Shown in pieces: positions 1 to 11,739 of a DNA stretch of 64,000 bases. Positions within the stretch are counted from its first letter, which is position 1. Every line of letters starts with the position of its first letter. The DNA comes from Cinnamomum chago (lineage: Eukaryota; Streptophyta; Magnoliopsida; Laurales; Lauraceae): positions 65,437,922-65,501,921 of the forward strand of contig CP142456.1 in the NCBI GenBank assembly GCA_038049695.1. The letters run 5' to 3'. The position numbers and the translations under genes are program-made. The notes below the pieces were generated by a model, which worked only from the letters and a program-made list of their open reading frames with translations, did no database searches and had not been told where the DNA came from.

Positions 1-214
1 GTCCAAATTGAATGGTTTGGATAAGTGTATTTGAATATATGAATTATCATACGGTTGTAGTAAGTGAGAAACTACTCGAAACAGTCCTATAGACTTGGTA
101 AAGTTGGTAGAGATTTATTACAAACGATATAACCATTCAATTTACAAGACATGGGTTTAAAGTGAGATGGACTTAGAATATTCTCCATCACCCCTCTTAA
201 GCTGATGCGGATGA
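1..214 (-). pseudogene. Copia remnant: RNase H C-terminal tail and start of 3' LTR
   Basis: Read on the minus strand, this is the end of a Ty1-Copia RNase H domain (residues like LIRISLRGVMEN). A purine-rich tract, AAGAGGGGTGATGGA, and an LTR-like start, AATATTCTAAGTCC, follow. It is half of an older Copia copy; the other half is at 10373-10600, beyond the solo LTR. The TSD GGCTG at both junctions shows the solo LTR split it. The remainder of this LTR would lie left of the window. No open frame survives. Confidence 0.6.
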
Positions 215-219
215 GGCTG
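215..219. repeat. Target-site duplication GGCTG, left copy
   Basis: GGCTG directly precedes the LTR start TGTAACGCCCC. The same five bases follow the LTR end CCTTACA at 10368-10372. This pair defines the ends of the solo LTR. Confidence 0.85.
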
Positions 220-1161
220 TGTAACGCCCCAAAATCCGGGTGCCTCGAATCTCGGGACGCTACGAGAAAGTACAAAAGAGATGCGGAAAATTCAATAATA
301 TAATCAAGTGTGAATCTCATATGAGCAAGTAAATGGACAAAACCCTACAATTTTAGTTCACTTTAAGGGATTACAAGTTACTTTCCGTAATTAAATTAAC
401 TATTCAATCGTAGGCCGACACGGCCAGCTACAAGAAAAGGAGAGAATAGAGATCTAAGTGTCAGACGCCTCTCGATGCACCAACTGCATCATTCTCTGAA
501 CCCCGCGGCAACGGATCAGCCACCAAGCAATTCTACCAATCAAAGAAAGCAGAAGAGAAGATACCTGAAAACACCAAGGATTGGGCCAGGCTCGATGAGT
601 CAAGCAAATAAGCATGTTTAGATGACAACACATTATATTAATAAATAGAGAAGAAGACCATACCTGATCACAGTTGTACCTACGTGATTAGTATATCAAA
701 AGTAATATAGAATATCAGAGTGCAATGGAAAACAGTGTGGAGTGTAGTGCATGAACGAAAATCAAGATATTTATATAACAGATGTTTGATATGGCATATC
801 AGGTAGATAAGAGAACCCATCATCATTAAGACATCATATAAATCATATAAGCACATCAGAGTCACAAGTAGCGTAGATAACCTGAGGAAGTAACGTTACC
901 ATATACGTAACCATCGTATCCAGATCCAATCGTAACAATGTCGACAATTAAAGACAATAAACAATGGCATCCACAATACATAATAATCATACAGCCAATA
1001 TAGATCCACAAGATAATATAAAGGTACGTCCACAGTTAAAGTACAAGGGACGTGAGGGGTCAGAGACAGCTCATCGTCGTTGTCCCAACAACTGTCGATG
1101 GACATTAGCCATGGGGGTCATAGCCACATCGAATAAGAGCGTACAAGAGTCTATCAATGTC

Positions 1162-1385
1162 GATAGCCACTGCCAAGTCCCAGCCATTAGTCTTACGTGC
1201 TAGCTCTACCTCAACACTCATCCATAGTCACGGCCAAGTCCCAGTCATTGGTCTTACGTGCTAGCTCTACCTCAACACTCGTCCATAGCCACGACCAAGT
1301 CCCAGTCATTGGTCTTACGTACTAGCTCTACCTCAACCCTTATCCATAGCCACGGCCAAGTCCCAATCATTGGTCTTACGTGCTA
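1162..1385. repeat. 61-bp tandem repeat, about 3.6 copies
   Basis: Units begin TAGCTCTACCTCAAC at 1201, 1262 and 1323, exactly 61 bases apart; a partial unit precedes them. Each holds CACGGCCAAGTCCCAGTCATT and CTTACGTGC with a few substitutions. The array lies inside the solo LTR. 61 is not a multiple of 3 and there is no protein signal, so the short frames here are chance. Confidence 0.85.
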
Positions 1386-1759
1386 TATCATCATCAACAT
1401 CCATCCATATGTACCCAGTCCGAATACCAGCGGTCTCGGTACCTGATCACCATCGGTACCTACTGTACTCAACCACATCTCAATCACTCAATACTCAATA
1501 TTAATGTCCATGTCGGCATCATAACCCTCGGCAGACCAATCGTACATCCATAAATCCCACAGATCACTAGGTGGGGGTACTCCGAACTGGATAGCCTTGT
1601 TATCCTTAATATGAGACGATAATAGTCAAGGGTACGAGGCACGAAGTTCGAGTATAATTAATCCATCCTTGTGGTTCTCAACAGCTAATAATGCATACCC
1701 TTATAAACTCTGGTTCTCTATAGGCTTAATTGGTATTATCTCATTATACAGTCCATCTA

Positions 1760-1764
1760 TCAGT
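1760..1764. repeat. Target-site duplication TCAGT, left copy (Copia)
   Basis: TCAGT precedes the Copia LTR start TGTTGGGTTTTG and is found again at 8207-8211, right after CTTTCA. It fixes the outer ends of the Copia insertion. Confidence 0.85.
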
Positions 1765-2222
1765 TGTTGGGTTTTGTGTATGCCCTAAAGCCCACTGATT
1801 GCATTCACATCTCTGTTACTGGATATTTACTGGTTATTTATTAGAATTATTCTTTTCTCTTACTGCATGTATATATGTATGTTTGTGTAAGGTCCATTAT
1901 TTCTAGTAAATGACTTGGGTGTGTAGTGGCTACACACAGATAGGTCTGAGTCATAGACACTTGAAATAATAAACTGGTTCATAACTGAGAGATAGAGTTG
2001 GGCACTTCATCTTGGTATAAGTTATAGTGAGATGCTCTCCTATATTCAGGGTTACTTACCTTAGTCACGGGAGGCTTTTCCGGATTTATCTCATTAGTGC
2101 ATGTGACGTCATGCATTGAACAGGACCATTTGTAGGTATGATCTCTAAAATAGTACTATCACTGAGAGAGATCAAGTCACCTTATGCTACTGAGTGACCA
2201 GTACTCTTAATCTTGAGCATAT
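1765..2222 (+). repeat. Copia 5' LTR, 3' portion deleted
   Basis: It matches the first 457 bases of the 3' LTR with few differences, including a 4-bp indel near GTGACGTCATGC. Identity stops after GAGCATATGT. The corresponding 1.5 kb of the 3' LTR, with its TATA-like box and CA end, is absent, as is any TGGTATCAGAG primer site. One deletion therefore removed the rest of the LTR and the start of the leader. Confidence 0.8.
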
Positions 2223-2304
2223 GTTTTTCCTTCTATTACAAGCACCATATTCATGTTACATATATACTCCCCGTCTAATAATAAACCTTTTTGTATCCAG
2301 AGAG

Positions 2305-5300
2305 ATGACAGGGGGTTCTTTTAGCCCGTTGATGAGTATTTTACGTGAGAACAAACTTACTGGTCCGAACTACGTGGACTGGAAAAGGAATCTTGACATA
2401 GTACTTACTGCAGAGGAGTACAAGTATGTCTTGACGAAACCCTGTCCTGCGATTAATGATAATTCTACAGATGACCAGCAAGAGGCTGAAAAGAAATGGA
2501 AGAAAGCGAATAGCATGGCTAAATGCTACATGCTTGCTTCCATGTCCAACGTGTTGCAAACACAGCACGAGCATATGGACACAACTTCTGACATCATGTT
2601 GTCCTTGTCTGAGATATTCGCAGACAAAAATAGGTCAGCTAGGCAAGTTGCTATAAGGACAATCATGAATACTAGGATGGCCGAAGGAACACCTGTCAGA
2701 GAGCATATGCTCAAGATGATGGATTGCTTCAATGTGGCTGAGATCCTAAGGGCTGAGATTGATGCAGAGAGTCAGACTGATATGATTCTCGAAACTCTGC
2801 CGGACTCTTTCAACCAGTTCAAGCTCAATTTCAGTATGAGCAAGATGGACATGACTTTACCAGAGTTAATGAAAGAACTCCAGGCGGCAGAGGCTATCAT
2901 GAAGCCCAAAGCCCAAGCTCACTTTTTCCAGTCTTCCTCTAAATTGAACCCGAAAGGGAAGAAATTCAAGAAGAAGCAGGATAAGGGAAAGGGACAGAAA
3001 AAGGGCAATGCTGGTAAGAAGAAGGACAAGGGTACAGGTGAGAAGCCCAAAAGGAAATGCTTCAAGTGCGGCCTTAAAGGTCACTGGAAGAAAGATTGTC
3101 CCAAGTTCCTGGCCTCTACTAAGAAAGGTATATCTCTTTCCTACTACATTGAAACCTGTTTTGTGGTTGATTCTACTGATTCATGGATAGTAGACTCTGG
3201 AGCCACTAATCATATCTGCAACTCATTGCAGGGGTTTCAGATAATGCAGAAGCTTAAGAAAGGAGAGTTAGCCCTCAGAGTTAGAACTGGAACCAAAGTT
3301 TGGGCAGATGCAGTGGGAGATGTTACTTTACATTTCTTAAACAATAGGATATTGGTTTTAAATAATGTTCTCTATGTTCCGGACATGAGGAAGAATTTAA
3401 TTTCAGTTTCCAGTCTTATTGAATTTAATTATTCAGTTTCTTTCCATTTTGGTGTTGATATCAGTAGAGATGGAAACGTTATATGTTCCGGTAGAATGCA
3501 TAACAACTTATTTTATATACAACTAGAAAGCTCAACTTCCCTTAAGAGGAAGGTATCTTCAACCAATGACACTTATCTTTGGCACTTGCGTTTGGGTCAT
3601 ATTAACCTAAAACGGATTCAGAGGTTGGTAGAGGATGGGTCCTTGAGTTCATTAGATCTCGAACCATTGCCTCAGTGCGAATCTTGTCTCAAAAGAAAGA
3701 TGACCAAAAGGTCGTTCTCTTCAAAGGGACTGAGGTCGAAGGAATTGTTAGAATTGGTTCACACTGATGTGTGTGGTCCTATGAGCAAACCAGCTCGAGG
3801 TGGTTATGAGTATTTCATCACCTTTACTGATGATTACTCTAGGTATGGATATGTGCACTTAATGCGACGCAAGTCTGAGTCCTTTGATAAATTCAAGCAA
3901 TTTAAGGCTGAGACGGAGCTACAATTAGGTAAACATATCAAAGCCCTTCGATCTGATCGAGGTGGCGAGTACCTCCTGGGTGAGTTCAAAGAGTACCTCA
4001 CACAACATGGGATTGTGTCTCAGTTGACTGCACCGGGTACACCCCAGCAAAATGGTGTAGCAGAGAGAAGAAATCGTACCCTTCTAGATATGGTAAGGTC
4101 CATGATGAGTCATGCAACCCTACCCATATTTTTTTGGGGATATGCCCTAGAAGCAGCAGCATACATTTTGAATCTAGTCCCTTCTAAATCAGTGCCTAAG
4201 ACACCGCAAGAAATATGGACAGGTCGAAAACCCAGTTTAAGACATATCCACATTTGGGGTTGTCCAGCCTATGTACTGAATGATAAAGCTACTAAGCTAG
4301 AACCAAGATCAGAAATGTGCTATTTCATTGGGTATCCTAAGGGAACAAGAGGTGGCATCTTTTATCATCCAAAGGAGCAGAAAGTACTTATCAGCACTCA
4401 TGCTAGATACTTGGAAGATGATTGCATGATGCACCAAGAGCTAAGTTGTAAAGAAACACTTGAGGAGATTCTTCCGGGATCCCCTGCAACACCTGTACAA
4501 GATCCTAAGTCGGTAGATGAACAGGATATTCCTTTTAACACTCCGGAGCCTCGTCGTAGTGGGAGAATTCCTAGACAGCCAGACAGATATCTAGGAGTGT
4601 CTTTTAAGACAGACTCCGAGGATCTGGTTGAGGATCCTGCTAGTTACGATGAAGCAGTAACGGATACGGATGCTCACATGTGGCAGCAAGCAATGAAGTC
4701 TGAATTGGATTCTTTGTATTCCAATCAGGTCTGGGATCTTGTAGATGCACCTGAAGGAATTAAACTCATAGGGTGCAAGTGGATCTACAAGAGGAAGAGA
4801 GGAGTGGATGGGAAGGTTGAGACCTTCAAAGCGAGACTGGTGGCGAAAGGATATACTCAAAAAGAGGGTATCGATTATGAGGAAACCTTCTCGCCAGTGG
4901 CCATGCTCAAGTCCATAAAGATTCTCTTAGCCATCGCATGTCATTATGACTACGAGATATGGCAGATGGACGTCAAGACAGCTTTTCTTAACGGAAGTCT
5001 TAACGAATGCATCTATATGATGCAACCAGAGGGTTTCATTGCCAGTGGCCAAGATAACATGGTTTGTAAGCTTAAAAAGTCCATTTATGGACTTAAGTAA
5101 GCATCTAGAGCATGGAACATCAAGTTTAATCAGGCAGTCAAATCTTTTGGCTTTGATCAAAACGTTGATGAACCATGTGTGTATAAGAAAGGAAATGGAA
5201 ACGCAGTTGCATTTTTGGTTCTGTATGTGGATGACATATTGCTCATTGGAAATGATGTAGGTATGTTGTCATCCACTAAGGTTTGGTTATCATCTCAATT

Positions 5301-6209
5301 TCAGATGAAGGATTTGGGTGAGGCGAGCTATGTTTTAGGGATCAAGCTTTTGCGAGATCGCAAAAATAAGATACTAGCCTTATCTCAATCTTCATATATT
5401 GAGAAGATTTTGGTCAAGTTTAACATGCATGACTCCAAGAAGGGTTTATTACCCTCTAGACATGGAGTACCACTATCTCGAGATCAATGTCCTAAGACAC
5501 CTGAGGAGATAGAAAACATGAGGAGAGTTCCAAATGCATCCGCTGTTGGAAGCCTCATGTATGCAATGTTATGTACGAGACCCGATATTTGCTTTGCTGT
5601 TGGCATGGTTAGCAGATATCAGTCAAACCCTGGACCTGTGCACTGGACAGCTGTTAAGCATATATTCAAGTACCTTCGGAGAATGAAAGACTATATGCTA
5701 ACCTATCGAGCAGATGATCTGACGCCTCTGGCGTATACAGACTCTGATTTCCAGTCTGATAGAGATGCCAGCAAGTCTACCTCAGGATACGTTTTTACTC
5801 TGTCAGGAGGAGCTATATGATGGAGAAGTGTCAAGCAAGATTTACTGTTGATTCTACCATAGAGGCAAAGTATGTGGCGGCAGCGGAAGCAGGAAAGGAA
5901 GCTGTATGGCTCAGAAAATTCTTATTGGAATTGGGAGTTGTTCCTATTGTACAGAAACCGATTGTCATGTACTGTGACAATACCGGTGCCGTAGCACAGA
6001 GCAAAGAGCCAAGGAATCACGGGAAAGGCAAACACATTAAGAGAAAGTACCACTTGATCCGGGAGTTCATCCAAGAAGGAGAAATAGTGGTGGAGCAGAT
6101 TGCCTCTGCCAATAACTTAGTTGACCCTTTTACTAAGACTCTTACTGAGAAAGTGTTCAGTTCTCATGTTGAGTCTATGGGAGTTAGGTTAGGAAGTAGT
6201 GATCTTTAG
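2305..6209 (+). pseudogene. Copia gag-pol polyprotein, broken by two stops and a frameshift
   Basis: It encodes the single polyprotein of a Copia element. I start it at ATG 2305; an in-frame ATG at 2194 lies in the LTR. Domains in order: gag; a CCHC zinc knuckle ([14 protein letters not shown]); protease ([10 protein letters not shown]); integrase with an HH-CC finger (HLRLGH...CESCLKRK) and core motifs (HTDVCGP, SDRGGEY); reverse transcriptase with YVDDIL; and RNase H (DSTIEAKYVA, YCDNTGA). Lesions: TAA at 5098-5100 in the RT (usual Gln), TGA at 5818-5820 (usual Ser), and a frameshift near 5840-5850 just before the DST motif. Frames are otherwise open, so decay is moderate. Confidence 0.92.
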
Positions 6210-6210
6210 T

Positions 6211-6223
6211 GCTAGTGGGAGTT
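6211..6223 (+). other. Copia polypurine tract
   Basis: GCTAGTGGGAGTT lies just downstream of the pol stop and directly before the 3' LTR start TGTTGGG. This is the normal place and sequence type for the plus-strand primer of plant Copia elements. Confidence 0.75.
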
Positions 6224-8206
6224 TGTTGGGTTTTGTGTATGCCCTAAAGCCCACTGATTGCATTCACATCTCTGTTACTGGATATTTACTGGTTATTTAT
6301 TAGAATTATTCTTTTCTCTTACTGCATGTATATATGTATGTTTGTGTAAGGTTCATTGTTTCTAGTAAATGAATTGGGTGTGTAGTGGCTACACACAGAT
6401 AGGTCTGAGTCATTGACACTTGAAATAATAAACTGGTTCATAACTGAGAGATGGAGTTGGGCACTTCATCTTGGTATAAGTTATAGTGAGATGCTCTCCT
6501 ATATTCAGGGCGACTTACCTTACTCACGGGAGGCTTTTCCGGATTTATCTCATTAATGCATGTGTCATGCATTGAACAGGAACATTTGTAGGTATGATCT
6601 CTAAAATAGTACTATCACTGAGAGAGATCAAGTCACCTTATGCTACTGAGTGACCAGTACTCTTAATCTTGAGCATATGTGGATGAACTGACGAAGTCGA
6701 GTTCTTGTACTTTAATTCACTATGGGTGAGATCTTGTTCATGGGTCGACAGCTCTGTGTTTTGGGTACTCGAGCTTGATTAGTTGGGACGTGCAGATGCA
6801 ATATAGAATCTATGCCATCTTGTGATGGAGTATTCGTCCCCTTAGAATTATCCGATTAATCATCAAAATCTAAGATCTTAGTATATGGATGTTCCATATG
6901 GATATTGAACTTGTGGGTCGCTCCCTGGACCAAGAGAATGATATCCGCATGATGATTAAGTCAAGGATATGAAGTTCTAAGGTTGAGATATAATCAAGAA
7001 GGTTGATAGTACATCGGATAACCTGACTTGATTATGGATGTTACATAGAGGCGCATTTTGGTCATTTCACTTAGAAGGTCGAAGACGAATGTCATTACCT
7101 GACGAGCTTATTTCATATTTAATATTTGTCCCTAGAGTGCAACCATAACTCTTTAGTGGAATGAGTTAGAGTTAAAATGATCTTAAATGTTGCCATGGGG
7201 TTAGCATGGACATTTTGGTCATTTTGGGAGCCAAGGGCAAATATGTCTTTTGGTCCCTCTTCTAGCCATTTTCCTATATTGGCATGGTTTCCTAATTTAA
7301 TTAGATGAAATGAGGTTGAATTAATTTTTGTGGAAAAATAATTTTTAGTTTAAATTCAAATAGGCCTTTGATGGCATACATGAATTTAACTCTAGCTTAA
7401 TTATTTACTTGTGGGCCATGGTGCGTTTATCTATCTTGTGGGCCAGCCATAATGGGAGCCCCTTGTGTGAGGTTTCCAACTTTGACTAGGTATCTTTACT
7501 TGGAAGGTGGAATTCCTCATTGGGTAAGAAATGCTATGATTAAAGTTTACTAAATTTTAGTATCTATAATTAGGAAGTGTTGCACCCCTAAGGTAGTTGA
7601 TTGCTAATTTATGGGATGGTCATTCCTATTAGAGAGAACTAAAAAGGAATATAAAAATTTTACATAGATCTCTCTACCCTAGGTGTGTAACAAGAGGGAG
7701 TGAATAACAACCCTAGGCGTGCAACAATAAGAAGCCCCATTGGCTGCCCAAAAGAAATTGAAGAGACACACGTCCATGGTTCTCTTCTTCTTCATTCATT
7801 GAAGAGAGGAGATTAGGTCCTGGTTTTTTTCCACAAATTATATTTCAGAAAACCCATCTAGGAATCCATAGTTTGATCCCACAATCAAAGCCAATCAGAT
7901 TGGGTTGTGGAATAGAAGAGAAGATCAAAGCAAAAGCTACTGTAGAAAATTCCTGCAACTTGCATTGCTGACTGCAGGCTGAGATCAGACCTTTGGAGCT
8001 TTAGTTTCAGAGATTTGAGGCCTTCATATCATCAAGGTATTAGTCCTCTTTCATCTCCTTTCATTATACACATGTTGATCATGATTTCATGGAGTTTATA
8101 TGCTTTTTTATGGTTATTTTTCGCTGCCCAGTTCAGATCCTTTTGGACGTTCCATAAATCAGCCATGGATGTCCCTACATTCAGATTTGAAACACATAAT
8201 CTTTCA
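6224..8206 (+). repeat. Copia 3' LTR, complete (about 1983 bp)
   Basis: It starts TGTTGGGTTTTG, ends ATAATCTTTCA and is followed by the TSD TCAGT. Its first 457 bases match the 5' LTR. A TATA-like box at 7650 lies far into the LTR, consistent with a long U3 and a short R-U5. No gene lies inside it. Confidence 0.82.
7650..7657 (+). promoter_or_regulatory. TATA-like box of the Copia 3' LTR
   Basis: TATAAAAA is followed about 25-35 bases later by pyrimidine-rich ATCTCTCTACCC, a plausible start region. The deleted 5' LTR lacks this copy, so transcription from here would run into flanking DNA. Confidence 0.45.
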
Positions 8207-8211
8207 TCAGT
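8207..8211. repeat. Target-site duplication TCAGT, right copy (Copia)
   Basis: It follows the LTR end CTTTCA and matches 1760-1764. Confidence 0.85.
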
Positions 8212-8719
8212 ATCTACCATTAAGTTCTCAATATTACAAGTCAGGACTTCGAGTGTCATGTCCCGACATATCATCCAGTATGGACTGTGATCATAGATCA
8301 GAGCCTAAGTGCAATGCCCTGATTTATAATATCTCTCGAGGCCTACATCCAAGGATCGGATCTACCAGCCAGCCTTAGTGTCCGTTACCAAGTACCACAT
8401 ATCACAAAGACATCGGTGGCCGTTGTCCCTCTCTTCGGGTCCAGGGTCCCACTTTACCTAAGACTATGATCATGGAGTCCTAGATGCTTATTAAGTATCC
8501 ATGGTGCTCCTGTAGATATTTAGCATCATAAGACATCCATAACCATTGAATCAGGTTCCGTTTACAACCCAATACCCTACTTAAGTGGCTACACGAGTCA
8601 AAGTTAAGCTCGAGCCTTGACTCGTGTCTCGCGTATCCCAAACAGTCCAAATGGAAGGTCAACGGGGCCCACACATGATCAGATCATAAAAGGAAACTAA
8701 ATCTGGAAAATCACTATTT

Positions 8720-9005
8720 ACAGTGTACCGGGTCGACATCATGAATCCACGGGTCGACCTGGCATTCAGTGAAAGTGGACAGCTAACTGGGAGTCAGAAA
8801 ACACAGTCTGCAGTGGACCCTCCGGTCGACCGGGTGAACTACAGACATTAAATCAAACAGTTGGCAAATGGGGTGTTCCACAGTGTGGCCGGTTGACCGG
8901 GTACACTGTATCAAGTACCCTGAGACCATTTTCTACTCCTAGTTGAGGAGAAGTTCCCTGTGTGCCCGGTCGACAACCTTGGTGACCAGGTCGACCGGGT
9001 ATACA
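8720..9005. repeat. GTCGAC hairpin cluster in the solo LTR
   Basis: Several GGTCGACC-type palindromes lie in under 300 bases. The best hairpin pairs CCCGGTCGAC (8965-8974) with GTCGACCGGG (8990-8999), with outer GTGT/ACAC. Another is CAGTGT...ACACTG around 8881-8908 with an inner CCGG/CCGG. The related LTR at 28.8-29.3 kb has the same kind of cluster at a comparable place. Confidence 0.75.
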
Positions 9006-10367
9006 CGAAATCCATATTTTCAACATCCTGCCATCTTCCATTTTCCATCAAAACTACATCAAATGGATCCCAGATCTTCACCAAACACTTCCAAACATCA
9101 AACACACCTCCCTCATCATGATCTCATCACAAATAGGCCATTGATCTTCCAAATGGGGGATTCTCATCCATCAATGGCCAATAACAAATAAGAAAAGGTT
9201 TAGAACAACTATCCATGCATAATACCATCTAATTAACCATCTAAATACAGAAATCATACCAAAAAACCATAAAAGACAGTAAGTAGCAATCTAAGCATAT
9301 TAATCACTTTAATTAAAGAATCTAAGCATGTCTACTTGCCTAATTAGGAAGAAATCTCCTCAAATAGCTTGGGCTCCACTCTAATAGCTCTAAGATCACC
9401 CCAATAGCTGAATCTACAATCTCTACACCCATTCCCCAAAGAGAGAAATGCATAAGAAAGGGAACTTTAAGAGAAAGAGCTATACTATAAGGGAATTGGA
9501 AAGTGTGAATGGGGACTACCTTTACTTGGAGAGGAAAGAGAGATCTAGGAGATGAGATGAGCTCCTTAGCTTGTAGATGGCTAGATGTAGATGAGACCCT
9601 TGCTTCTAGTAATTGGAGGGCTAAGATTTAGAGAGAGAAATCATAATCTCTAACTTAGAAAGAGAGAGATGAGAGGGAATTGTAGTGACATGAGAAGAAG
9701 AAATAAGAGGGGTTTCTTTTATAGGGGTTGGTTGGATTATAGTCCAAAATGCCCTCTCTTGCTAGAGTAAGTTTATGATAAGGATGAGGGTATTTGGAGA
9801 AAGCTAAAATGGAATGACCAAAGGGTCCTTGGTTGCTAATAGAAATATTAAAGGATAAAGACTAGGATAGTTTAGGTATTCACATATAATGACTAAAGTA
9901 TCCTCAAATGAATGGTTGTAAATAAAGGAACCTTAGGGCAATAAAGGTAGGCTATTTATTATAACAAAAGTGCCCATGTTTACTTGGTAGAGAATAAAGG
10001 AGCCAATGTCATTTATGGTATTGGGATTTCCAAAAAGGAGGGAAAGGGTGTAGTAGGAAGGACTAGAGTACCCTCATATGATGAATGGGCTAATGGGTTA
10101 GGCTATAAGTAGTTAGGTCATTCTAAGATAAATTGCACCTCTCTAAGGGAAACACATCTATAATTAGGATTACAACTAAGACCTCTAATTGGTTAATTAA
10201 TTCTAAGAAAAGTACTATTAATCTCACAAGGGTCTCAATCCTATAAACTAGACTTAATTAATGGGAAATAATAACTTCTCATACTAATCGCCTCTTAAAT
10301 AGGATAACTTATGGTTGACTTGGTCAAATTGGGTCCCACTAGGTATTTGTAGGAACGGGTCCTTACA

Positions 10368-10372
10368 GGCTG
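10368..10372. repeat. Target-site duplication GGCTG, right copy
   Basis: It follows the LTR end CCTTACA and matches 215-219. Confidence 0.85.
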
Positions 10373-10600
10373 GACGCGAAGCTTGGCTTGGAGATCACAA
10401 ACACGAGTGGAATGAAGATCTTTGTAAAGATATCCGCTACCTGATCCAATGTAGAAATAAAATGAACCTCAAATTGTTAGTGGGCCACCTTCTTACAAGC
10501 AAAGTGGAAGTTGATCTGGATGTGATTAGTCGAATACCGGGTTGAAAGAAAAGATAAATTACACTAAGATTGTCACACCAAATGACTGGAATGGTGGACA
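10373..10600 (-). pseudogene. Copia RNase H remnant (5' half of the split copy)
   Basis: On the minus strand the region reads like a Copia RNase H: a WCDNLS motif near 10575, then HIQINFHFACKKVAH and EVHFISTLDQVADIFTK. The last matches the usual family motif before the C-terminal tail. It has a stop and at least one frameshift. The frame would continue into 1-214 if the solo LTR were absent. Left of the WCDN motif the similarity fades into unannotated DNA. Confidence 0.6.
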
Positions 10601-11558
10601 AAGAAATGTGAAGGCTAACCTTTTATTTTTAGGCTACTGGTTTAATGGTTAGGATTGACACTTCTGGAACAATTTTAGGGGAAGGATGTCTATGCAAGTT
10701 GGGACAGGCTTTTTTTTTTCTTTTCTTGTTTTGGTAAAAGTTGGGACAGGCTTGAGGTCCACAGACCACATTTACACATTTGCATGAGCCATTACGGGCG
10801 ACGATCATATTGTTGTCAACATCTATTTATAGCAAAATGCTATTTAGATAGGCAAGTTTTATCGCCTGCTGTTAGTTTTGCAAGACTAGGATGGAAATAG
10901 ATGGTGCAAATCAGCCCAGAGTACCTTATTCACTTGAACTGAAATTGATGGTGCACATCAGCCCATAGTACCTTATTCACTTGAATTGAAATCCCATGAG
11001 CCAACCTGAAATTGATCCTAGCATCTATGAGGTTTCATTTAGACTAGAAACATTGGGAACCTACAAAAAATATTGTTCATGTAACATGTGAGTGCCGGTT
11101 ACCCGAAAGTTTTCATTCCATAAAAGGGAGAATATTCATCTACATCCATCCCCCACCATAGAGCAAAAGACACTTATATAATTTGAAATATTCATGTGCA
11201 AAAGAAGAAAAGTCATATATGATTATATACAAAAACAGAATCTTCATGTGCAAAGAGGGAAAGCCATGTAAGTGTCCCTCACCCTACGGTGACGGGATGG
11301 ATGCACATGAATGTCCCCCCAACAAAAGACTTTGTTCTCGTTACCTTTCCTGTTCTTAGGTAGCCAAAAGTTTGTTTTGATGTATACTACCAGAACCCAG
11401 TGCTGCATTTGAGTCACTAGCCAAAATTACAATTTCAAATATCAAATTGTATTTTCTTTCATTTCTGCAGTCATATTCTTTAGTAAAATGAAATTGGAGC
11501 TATCTATCTGCTTATTGAATGTAAAATTTTGATATCTTCTGTATGTTGTCGGCCACAG
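10601..11558. other. Non-coding stretch, probably intron of the interrupted gene
   Basis: No convincing coding region. It holds a T-run (10711-10720), an imperfect direct duplication of about 47 bp around 10900-10995 (GGTGCAAATCAGCCCAGAG and GGTGCACATCAGCCCATAG), and a pyrimidine-containing stretch ending GGCCACAG at 11558, a good 3' splice site for the next exon. Confidence 0.4.
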
Positions 11559-11739
11559 AGATCTTCTCAAAGTGGACCCTTGAAACAAAAACTAGCTCGC
11601 GCAATCCATACATCACTAGTCACTATTCCTACTGTGTGCCAAGCGTATACGCTGAAGCAGATTAATACGAAGCTACGGCCTCATTTGTCAAGGGAGTACA
11701 TGGAAACAGATAAGCCGGTTGAGGAACCAGTATGCTGTG
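11559..11739 (+). CDS. Unrecognised host gene: 5' part of an exon split by a retrotransposon
   Basis: An open frame follows a splice acceptor (GGCCACAG|AGATC) and runs to the Tat insertion. It encodes a basic to mixed peptide including LKQKLARAIHTSL and INTKLRPHLSREYMETDK. Across the insertion, counting the CTGTG duplication once, the frame continues without a stop into 23025-23096 and ends at a GT donor. That is strong sign of a real exon of about 253 bases. I do not recognise the protein. The CTGTG target duplication at both ends supports a simple insertion. Upstream exons were not identified. Confidence 0.5.
11735..11739. repeat. Target-site duplication CTGTG, left copy (Tat element)
   Basis: It directly precedes the LTR start TGTAAGTGCC; its partner is at 23020-23024 after CCCCACACA. 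Confidence 0.88.

Larger units (their letters stand above)
1765..8206 (+). mobile_element. Ty1-Copia LTR retrotransposon, defective
   Basis: A Copia element in sense orientation nested in the solo LTR. Order: truncated 5' LTR (1765-2222), short leader, gag-pol (2305-6209) with protease, integrase, RT and RNase H in Copia order, polypurine tract (6211-6223), and a full-length 3' LTR of about 1.98 kb (6224-8206). The TSD is TCAGT. It cannot move by itself: the 5' LTR has lost its promoter half, the primer-binding site is gone, and pol has two stops and a frameshift. I do not assign a named clade. Confidence 0.9.
220..10367. mobile_element. Long solo LTR (GTCGAC family), split by a nested Copia element
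   Basis: It starts TGTAACGCCCC, ends GGGTCCTTACA (TG...CA) and is flanked by the 5-bp TSD GGCTG, as left by LTR-LTR recombination. Without the Copia insert it is about 3.7 kb, long but within the range of Tekay/Del or similar Gypsy LTRs. It has no coding sequence, PBS or internal region of its own. A diverged relative lies at 25344-30357, sharing the block with GGTCGACC hairpins. It carries a 61-bp tandem repeat (1162-1385) and the hairpin cluster at 8720-9005. A non-autonomous element with very short or lost internal DNA is an alternative. The family name is not known to me. Confidence 0.75.
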
